8,769 nucleotides of DNA, taken from Treponema sp. GTDB lineage: Bacteria > Spirochaetota > Spirochaetia > Treponematales > Breznakiellaceae. Positions 1-5,008 of this stretch are shown here, one piece after another; the first letter of the stretch is position 1, and each line of letters opens with the position of its first letter. The stretch covers positions 1-8,769 of the forward strand of contig JAIRLK010000311.1 of NCBI GenBank assembly GCA_031259515.1. Reading direction: 5' to 3'. Position numbers and translations under genes: made by a program. A model generated the notes under the pieces. It was not told the DNA's origin, did not search any database, and worked only from the letters and a program-made list of their open reading frames with translations.

Positions 1-195
1 CAGATCATCCGCCGCCTCGCCGAAAAGGGCATCGGCATACTCATTACCGACCACAACGTCCGGGACACGCTGGAAATTACCACGGAGGCATTCATCATTG
101 CCGAGGGGACTATTGTCGCAAGAGGGGACCGCGATCAGATACTGGCAAACGGGATGGTGCGGGAAGTGTACCTGGGCGCGGAATTCACGATGTAA
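1..195 (+). CDS. lptB: LptB-family ABC transporter ATP-binding protein, C-terminal end (partial)
   Basis: The frame is open from base 1 and ends at TAA 193-195, giving the last 64 residues. Visible are the beta-strand and switch (H-loop) segment ILITDHNVRDTLEI, with the switch His at residue 18 of the fragment. A tail follows that contains AEGTIVARGDRDQILAN and ends VREVYLGAEFTM. In LptB the ITDHNVRETL stretch and a closing VYLG(E/A)xF are characteristic and separate it from general amino-acid or sugar ATPases. LptB drives lipopolysaccharide or glycolipid export with LptF and LptG on the cytoplasmic face of the inner membrane. Treponemes lack classical LPS but keep homologues, so the cargo here is uncertain. 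Walker A, the Q-loop and the signature motif lie left of the window. The next gene is convergent, so this is the end of its transcription unit. Confidence 0.8.
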   Translation, partial: QIIRRLAEKGIGILITDHNVRDTLEITTEAFIIAEGTIVARGDRDQILANGMVREVYLGAEFTM

Positions 196-298
196 AGCGA
201 CGGCCAAACAAGCTGATGTGAGTGATTACAGAAATAAAAGACTGGCCACGGACGAATCAACGAATGAGCCTTATATCGGTTTTGTCTGTGGAAGAAAA

Positions 299-366
299 AC
301 CACGGAGGGCACGGAGTATCACGGAGAAGACAGGATTTGTAACCGAAACTCCGCGTACTCCGTGGT
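299..366. repeat. ~70 bp palindromic intergenic repeat, copy 1
   Basis: The left arm carries CCACGGAG, GCACGGAG and TCACGGAG. The right arm carries the complementary ACTCCGCG and ACTCCGTGG, so the element folds into a long imperfect hairpin. The arms extend outward: GGAAGAAAAACC on the left faces GGTTTTCTTCC on the right with one bulged base. The reverse complement aligns with 7748-7816 over its whole length, with roughly ten mismatches and two single-base gaps by hand. It sits between convergent genes, where it could also act as a two-way terminator. It has no coding capacity of its own; open frames across it are by-products of the repeat. Confidence 0.75.
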
Positions 367-399
367 TTTCTTCCGCCCCGCCTCATGCGGCCCTGACCG

Positions 400-843
400 C
401 TACGCGCCCGGAGCACCCCGCTTTTTTAGAGACAGGATATACTTAGCATACTGAACATCCATGATGGCAATGTGGGAAAGTATCCAGTCTTTAAGATAGC
501 GGACAAAATTGTTGGGAACAAATTTCTTGCCGTTCTGAAAACTTTTGACTTCGTTCAATGTTTCCCTGACAAAATTTTCGTGTTCTTTCTTGTGTTCCGC
601 GTATCTCGGGTATCTGACCCTCTCCATCAGTTTTTCTTCCGCAGAAAAATGGAATTTCGTGTAGTTTAGAACGCCACGGACAGTCTTGAAAAAAAATTCT
701 TCAGCCTCTTCATTCCCCGCAAGACAGCCCCGGTAAAGCTCATTGGTAAGGCGGATGAGCTCTTTGTGCTGATCGTCTATCTGGACGATACCCACGGAAT
801 ATTTATCTTCCCACTCAACTAAAACCGCCGGTTCTTCGGTCAT
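400..843 (-). CDS. Bacteriohemerythrin (hemerythrin-like O2-binding protein)
   Basis: The product is a 147-residue single-domain protein of the usual bacteriohemerythrin length. All seven expected di-iron ligands can be placed: His26 (DDQHKEL), His65 and Glu69 (KFHFSAEEKLM), His84 and His88 (EHKKEHENF), and His124 and Asp129 (SHIAIMD). The N-terminal WEDKYSVGI and the PRYAEHKKEH helix also fit the family. It should be a cytoplasmic four-helix bundle that binds O2 reversibly and serves in oxygen storage, delivery or sensing, which suits a microaerophilic or anaerobic gut spirochaete. There is no signal peptide or transmembrane segment and no fused chemotaxis domain. The ATG is supported by AAGGAG seven bases upstream on the minus strand. 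The gene stands alone: convergent with the lptB end and transcribed away from the transporter cluster terminator. A near-perfect palindrome lies about 70 bases before the start. Confidence 0.93.
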   Translation of the reverse strand: MTEEPAVLVEWEDKYSVGIVQIDDQHKELIRLTNELYRGCLAGNEEAEEFFFKTVRGVLNYTKFHFSAEEKLMERVRYPRYAEHKKEHENFVRETLNEVKSFQNGKKFVPNNFVRYLKDWILSHIAIMDVQYAKYILSLKKRGAPGA

Positions 844-910
844 GGTAATCTCCTTTTATATCGCATACAGTCCACGCTAAACCCTCGTCCGCTTGGACAC
901 CCTCTTTTTC

Positions 911-928
911 TGCTACAATATTGTAACA
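911..928. promoter_or_regulatory. Operator-like 18 bp palindrome upstream of the hemerythrin gene
   Basis: TGCTACAATATTGTAACA is self-complementary except for one base pair, with a perfect 12 bp core TACAATATTGTA. It lies 68 bases upstream of the hemerythrin ATG, the right place for a promoter operator. On the minus strand its TACAAT could serve as a -10 box, but no convincing -35 box stands at the right distance. It does not match the FNR, Fur/PerR or CRP consensus well. A dimeric repressor or activator site is the simplest reading. The remainder of the 231-base spacer shows no gene. Confidence 0.5.
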
Positions 929-981
929 AGCGTATCATAGGGAGATAAATTAGACAAGGCGAGCGGATACGCAGGCGGTGC

Positions 982-1018
982 GGCAAGAGGCTGTCCTAAT
1001 AGCGGACAGCCTCTTGCC
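982..1018 (-). terminator. Perfect 15 bp stem-loop beyond the transporter cluster
   Basis: GGCAAGAGGCTGTCC (982-996) pairs with GGACAGCCTCTTGCC (1004-1018) with no mismatch around a 7-base loop. It follows the solute-binding gene by about 57 bases on the minus strand, so a 3' end or mRNA-stabilising role is likely. Neither side has a T-run, so it is not a textbook intrinsic terminator. Two weaker hairpins lie nearer the stop codon: GCGGGC/GCCCGC at 1031-1036 and 1049-1054, and a CCGC/GCGG stem near 1057-1067. Confidence 0.6.
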
Positions 1019-1074
1019 CGATTGGAATGCGCGGGCTACTACCCAAGGGCCCGCTCACCGCTTTGCGGAGAACG

Positions 1075-2622
1075 TCATTCGCTGTAGACTGCGGCGAGCT
1101 GGGCTTCCACTTCCGCCATGACGGACTCTATGCCGGCGTTTTTCAGGGCCGCGCGGAATTCGGCCACGTAGGCTTCGGGGTTGTCGTTTTTGCCAAAGAC
1201 AATACGCGGCATATAAGTCGTGTATAAATTGGAAAGGTTATCCAGTTGGATGCTGATGGGATCAAGGTCAAAAACTATCCGCCCGTAAGGATAGGTAATC
1301 GCGACCTCCTCGTAGACCTCCGCCAAGGGCAGATAGGCGTCCCAGGCGGTAACGGAATTGCGCAGTTCCAAATCATCATTACGGCCCCACCAGTAATTGG
1401 TGCTGACCCCATCCTTGGCGGAGTCAAAGCCTTCGGGACGGATCAGGGTATTGCCGTTTTCTATCGTGTAGTGCCTCCCCTCAATGCCGTAGTTGAAGAG
1501 GCGGTAAATCTCCGGATCGTTCCTAAGAAGATCGTAGACCTGGAGAGCCCGGTGGGGATTTCTTGACCGCGCCGCCACCGCCATAGCGCCGTGGGTGATG
1601 TTGAGGGACACCAGGTTTTTTGCTTCCTCCCCGAACCAGAAAAAGCCCACATCGGAGCCGGGGAAAAGTTCGGTCATTCTGGGCCGGACGCTGTTCATCC
1701 AGGTATAAGTGTGGTGCTGATCCGCGCCGGTGAGTCCCGCGAACATCTTTTCGCGGGTATCGCTCTGATTGTTGAGAATATCTTCCCGCCAGTACCCGGC
1801 ATCGCTCCATTTTTTCATAGTCCGGGCAAAGTTGACCAACTCTTCGCCTTCAAGGTAATACCGGGAAAGTTTATAGGGGTTTTCCGGGGATTCCCCAAAG
1901 AACAGGGACACCCGCAGATTTTCTATAAAAATGTTTTTTGTGTGGGACGAATTCCAGCCCCCCGCCACTGAATCGACCAGGCTGGCAACCGCTTCGGCAT
2001 CCCAGGGAACAATGCCCTTGTTATCCCTGATGTACTGGAAATAGACCCCCAGATCCTCCCAGGAATGGACGCCGTCGGCAAGCCCCGCCTCCCTAGCCCA
2101 GTCGCCCCGGTACATAAAACCGTGGTTGGTCCACTGGGCATAATTATCTTCGGGAATAAAATAAATATTGCCGTTGTATTTGCAGAGTTCCCAGTGTTCC
2201 GGGGGAACCTGCTCCCAGGTTTTGGGGGCGTAGGTTTTGAGCATATCCTCGGTCAGGGGAAGGAACGCGCCGTCCCTGGCATTGGGCCATGCGTTAAGCC
2301 AGTCCGTGGCCGTGCCCACAAGGTCAATGGAACCGTCCTGGGATGCCAAGGTAAGATTGTAGTTTGTGCCATAGTTGGTCCACTCAATCCAGTGAATCTT
2401 TATTTCGGCGTTTACCTTTTCGGTGAGCAACCGATTCACCTCTTTAAGGGCCAGATCGGTTTCATTGGTGGGAATGTCCCCGGTGGTCATGTAGGTAATC
2501 ACCACGTGCTTTGACAGATCATCATCCGTTGAGGATGCCGCCCCTTTTTTGCCGCAGGCCCCAAAAGCCGTTAACAGAATACACGCCGCCGCCGCGGCAA
2601 AGATCAGTTTTTTGATTTTCAT
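1075..2622 (-). CDS. Extracellular solute-binding lipoprotein, LplA-type sugar ABC transporter
   Basis: The 515-residue product begins MKIKKLIFAAAAACILLTAFGAC: a basic tip, a hydrophobic core and a lipobox F-G-A-Cys23. Phe at -3 is atypical for E. coli but tolerated in spirochaetes. The mature start GKKGAASSTDDD is a flexible linker. Beyond it, ITYMTTGDIPTNETDLALKEV opens a type-1 solute-binding fold, and the segment AWPNARDGAFLPLTEDML, followed by a NGNIYFIPE strand, is typical of the ~500-residue LplA group. This group is longer than the ~400-residue maltose-binding type. It should be membrane-anchored outside the inner membrane and deliver an oligosaccharide to the two permeases upstream. 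The ATG has AAGGAG five bases before it; the stop is TGA at 1075-1077. It is last in the minus-strand cluster and separated by 299 bases, so it may have its own promoter, or a separately stabilised transcript for higher expression. The ligand cannot be read from sequence. Confidence 0.9.
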   Translation of the reverse strand: MKIKKLIFAAAAACILLTAFGACGKKGAASSTDDDLSKHVVITYMTTGDIPTNETDLALKEVNRLLTEKVNAEIKIHWIEWTNYGTNYNLTLASQDGSIDLVGTATDWLNAWPNARDGAFLPLTEDMLKTYAPKTWEQVPPEHWELCKYNGNIYFIPEDNYAQWTNHGFMYRGDWAREAGLADGVHSWEDLGVYFQYIRDNKGIVPWDAEAVASLVDSVAGGWNSSHTKNIFIENLRVSLFFGESPENPYKLSRYYLEGEELVNFARTMKKWSDAGYWREDILNNQSDTREKMFAGLTGADQHHTYTWMNSVRPRMTELFPGSDVGFFWFGEEAKNLVSLNITHGAMAVAARSRNPHRALQVYDLLRNDPEIYRLFNYGIEGRHYTIENGNTLIRPEGFDSAKDGVSTNYWWGRNDDLELRNSVTAWDAYLPLAEVYEEVAITYPYGRIVFDLDPISIQLDNLSNLYTTYMPRIVFGKNDNPEAYVAEFRAALKNAGIESVMAEVEAQLAAVYSE

Positions 2623-2921
2623 AATAGCTCCTTAAAAGAAATTTTTGTAACTGTTCAATCACAACGCGATTTGGATGTGATCCACAATGTATAATGAAAA
2701 TTATCACAAGGGGGGTCAGACTTGCTCCCGTAACGCCCCGTTGGGGGCTCCCGCCCCCAAACCCCCGCCGGGGGGGTTGGAACCCCCCGGTCCCCCCAGT
2801 AGCGGGCTTTCCGGTTGTTCCCGTGAAGTTTCGGGTAATGCGCCTTGGCAGCAGAACCATCAGTTCGTGGAGCGAACCCCACGGCAATCCGCAACAACAG
2901 CACCCTTGCACCCAATTAGTT
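2623..2921 (-). other. Intercistronic spacer between LplC permease and binding protein
   Basis: No gene is visible. On the minus strand, in reading order, come the GC-rich alternative hairpins (2741-2790), then AT-rich sequence with a -10-like TATACA (2689-2694), and the box TTGTGAT twice with a related TTGTGGATCACA between them. Last is the AAGGAG site for the binding protein. The boxes resemble half-sites of a regulator and could mark an internal promoter, but no well-spaced -35 is visible. The bases next to the permease stop (2817-2921) show nothing recognisable. Confidence 0.4.
2741..2790. repeat. GC-rich alternative hairpins (C-run/G-run palindromes)
   Basis: Three stems compete. TTGGGGGC (2741-2748) pairs with GCCCCCAA (2753-2760). 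AACCCCC (2760-2766) pairs with GGGGGTT (2772-2778). GGGGGGTT (2771-2778) pairs with AACCCCCC (2781-2788). The last two share a strand, so only one can form at a time. Further C- and G-runs flank them (2710-2715 and 2792-2797). It may be an intergenic repeat unit that also works as a transcript stabiliser or processing site between two operon genes. Confidence 0.55.
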
Positions 2922-3822
2922 TCATCCCTTTACCGCGCCGACAGTAATGCCGGACACAAAGTATTTCTGCACAAAGGGATAAGCCAGAATAAGCGGGCCC
3001 GTGGCAACCACCGCAGTTGCCATTTTAAGGGTTTCGGTGGGAATATTGGAAAGGCTTACCACCGATCCCGCCACGGAATTTTTCAGGGCCGCCACCTGGT
3101 TAATAACCCGGTAAAGCTGGTATTGAAGGGGCCGGTATTCCACATTGGAACTGAGAAACAGGGAAGAATAATACCATTCGTTCCAGTATCCAATGGCGAT
3201 AAAGAGACCAATGGTGGCTAGGGCCGGGGTGAGCATGGGAAGGACCAGCCGTATAAATATGGTAAAATCCCCCGCCCCGTCTATCTTCCCCGACTCGGTT
3301 ATTTCATGGGGAACCGCCTTGGCAAAATTCCGCATCAGAATAATCAGCCAGGGACTCATCATCAGGGGAAGCAAAATCGCCAAATAACTGTCTTTTAGTT
3401 TGTATATCTGGGTCATGGTCATATAAAAAGGAACCAGTCCCACCGAAAAAAGTGATGTAAAATAAATGTAAAAAAGTAATAATGTTCCGAAAGGGAAAGT
3501 CCCGTCTTTGCAAAGCGTATCCGGTCATGGCGATAATAAAAAGCCCAAAGCCCGTTCCGATGCAGGTCAACGATATGGTCAGGACATAGGCGCCCCCTAT
3601 TTGTTTGGGAGAACGGAACAACAATTCGTAAGCATAAGTCGAAAATTCTTTTGGCCAGATAGTAAAGCCCGAAAGGCGGATGGCGTCTTCGGAACTGAAG
3701 GAAGAAGCAAGGATCAGCGCAAAGGGAATAAGCGCCGCCAGGGCCATGGCGCTGATCAACACATAAGTAACACCCCGAATTACCATATCGGAACGTTCAA
3801 GTTTTATTTTTGGGCCAAACAT
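2922..3822 (-). pseudogene. LplC-type sugar ABC transporter permease, split by a +1 frameshift
   Basis: Two overlapping frames together make one inner-membrane permease of the MalG/LplC type. The first (3822 down to 3304) gives the N-terminal membrane segment (VIRGVTYVLISAMALAALIP), the periplasmic part, and a second membrane span ending RRDFPFRNIITF. It then runs into non-homologous residues and stops at 172. The second frame carries FTSLFSVGLVPFYM, the span LAILLPLMMSPWLIILMRNF, the ATPase-contacting EAA loop (ESGKIDGA, then LVLP), and the end VQKYFVSGITVGAVKG. Skipping one base in a run of six T (minus strand) joins them into 299 residues, the normal family length, with the R-to-FT spacing of relatives preserved. 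The first ATG has AGGGGG before it and starts 8 bases after the upstream permease. The second part has only a GTG and no ribosome site. It may be inactive, an assembly error, or rescued by slippage. Confidence 0.82.
3470..3475 (-). other. Likely frameshift position, six-T run in the LplC permease
   Basis: On the minus strand this is ACTTTTTTAC, read ACT TTT TTA in the first frame. Dropping one T gives T-F-Y-I-Y-F-T-S-L-F-S-V-G-L-V-P, which fits the family pattern FTxxFSxGLxP. A second six-T run at 3446-3451 is another possible site and also preserves length, but gives a poorer match. The shift must lie between these runs. Confidence 0.6.
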
Positions 3823-3830
3823 AATTCCCC

Positions 3831-4733
3831 CTAAAAAAGCGAATAATCGGGTTCGATCTTTTTGACAATGTGGTTACAGGTCAAAACGATCCCAAAACCA
3901 ACCACCGACTGGAAAAGCCCCACGGCACTTCCCTGAGAAAAGTTAAAGCTGTTAATCATCGAACGGTATACATAAGTTTCAATAATGTCGGTGGTGCTAA
4001 ACAGTACCGAATTGTTCCCCACCAGGTTATAGAAAAGATCGAAATTACCCTTGAGAATTCCGCCGATAGAAAAGAGCAGCAAAATAATAAAGGTAGGTTT
4101 GAGACTAGGCAGGATAATATACCGTATTCGCTGAAAACCGTTGGCGCCGTCCACCCGGGCCGCCTCCATGATCGCGGAATCTATCCCCATGATGGCGGCA
4201 AAGTACACGATGCTGCCGTAACCGGTGGTCCGCCAGAGGTTGACCGCCACGATGATGAAGGGCCAGGCTTCGGGCATGGAGTAGAGCTTTGGCATCTCCC
4301 CGCCCCGGCTCCGTATCAGGTTTGATATAAACCCAAAATCAAAGTTGATAAGGTTATAAACCAAAAGGCTCACCAGAACGGACGAGATAAAATAGGGCAG
4401 GAACATGATGGACTGGGTTATTTTCTTAAAATGGCGGCTTGCTATTTCGCCCATGAGGATAGCGACGGCCATCTGTACCACATTGCCCAGTAAAATAAAG
4501 GCGATGTTATAGAGAACCGTATTCCGCAGCAACACCCAAAGCTGACCGGAAACAAAAAGGAAGCGGAAATTTTCAAGCCCCACAAAGGGACTGCCGAATA
4601 TGCCGTCGGAGTAATTAAATTTGGTAAAGGCGATATAGGTACTGGGCAGGGGAACGTAACAAAAGAGAAAAAAGAAAATCACCGCCGGGGCGCACATCAA
4701 AAAAAGTGTTTTATAATCCCATAAACGTTTCAA
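3831..4733 (-). CDS. LplB-type sugar ABC transporter permease
   Basis: A 300-residue integral membrane protein of the LplB/MalF type and normal length. About six membrane spans can be seen, near residues 9-29, 70-94, 106-129, 156-182, 209-226 and 268-289. The EAA loop that docks on the ATPase is intact: EAARVDGA at 190-197, then LP at 208-209. The C-terminus EPDYSLF is typical of LplB relatives. The start is TTG (4731-4733), chosen because AAGGAG stands six bases upstream and the next in-frame Met is residue 13, inside the first span. It is the first gene of the cluster and is followed after 8 bases by the second permease, with which it should pair as a heterodimer. No ATPase gene is present, as is common for this transporter class, which often shares an MsmX-like ATPase encoded elsewhere. 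It faces the glycosidase gene across a divergent control region. Confidence 0.92.
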   Translation of the reverse strand: MKRLWDYKTLFLMCAPAVIFFFLFCYVPLPSTYIAFTKFNYSDGIFGSPFVGLENFRFLFVSGQLWVLLRNTVLYNIAFILLGNVVQMAVAILMGEIASRHFKKITQSIMFLPYFISSVLVSLLVYNLINFDFGFISNLIRSRGGEMPKLYSMPEAWPFIIVAVNLWRTTGYGSIVYFAAIMGIDSAIMEAARVDGANGFQRIRYIILPSLKPTFIILLLFSIGGILKGNFDLFYNLVGNNSVLFSTTDIIETYVYRSMINSFNFSQGSAVGLFQSVVGFGIVLTCNHIVKKIEPDYSLF

Positions 4734-5008
4734 TTATCACTCCTTAACTTGTAGAAGGCGGGTTATGGAACAACCATGCATAGTAAAAACAATAACATAG
4801 TTCGGGGCGGCCGCAAGTTACCAAAGTACTGTTTTTAAACGAAACCAGGTACTTCCGTACCTTCCCGAAATACCGGAAGAAGACTATATTTAAATTATGA
4901 CCCTTGTATTCAACCCGGCGGCATTCAAACACGGTGTTACCGAAATGGATGCGCAATGGGCGGCGGCAACCGCCGAACTCACATAATAAACGAAGAAGGA
5001 GGTGCGGC
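4734..5008. promoter_or_regulatory. Divergent control region between transporter cluster and glycosidase
   Basis: The 275-base region between oppositely oriented genes must hold both promoters. AGGTAC-TTCC-GTACCT (4847-4862) is a perfect six-base inverted repeat near the centre and is the best operator candidate. An AT-rich stretch TATATTTAAATTAT (4885-4898) could supply a -10 for the glycosidase, but no clear -35 precedes it. CGGCGG-CAA-CCGCCG (4961-4975) forms a tight hairpin in the glycosidase leader about 20 bases before its ribosome site AGGAGG (4997-5002). No regulator gene is adjacent. Shared control of uptake and hydrolysis is inference. Confidence 0.45.

Noticed and set aside
299..366. 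CRISPR-like repetition of CACGGAG units
   Set aside because: Units are short, back-to-back and mirrored on the other arm; there are no spacers or regular period, so it is a hairpin repeat.
98..454. 118-residue plus-strand frame across the lptB end
   Set aside because: It overlaps the lptB end, the repeat at 299-366 and the hemerythrin 3' end; the sequence is low-complexity translated repeat.
2694..3221. Plus-strand frames across the GC-rich hairpins and permease end
   Set aside because: Proline- and glycine-rich translations of G- and C-runs, antisense to the permease.
3469..3475. Programmed -1 frameshifting at T TTT TTA in the broken permease
   Set aside because: The heptamer is a classic slippery form and in frame, but a -1 shift reaches a TGA within about 17 codons; only +1 (or -2) joins the two halves.
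4904..5008. 35-codon N-terminal extension of the glycosidase
   Set aside because: It would start at TTG without a ribosome site and encode an Arg-rich tail; ATG 5009 has a strong AGGAGG and begins the normal family N-terminus.
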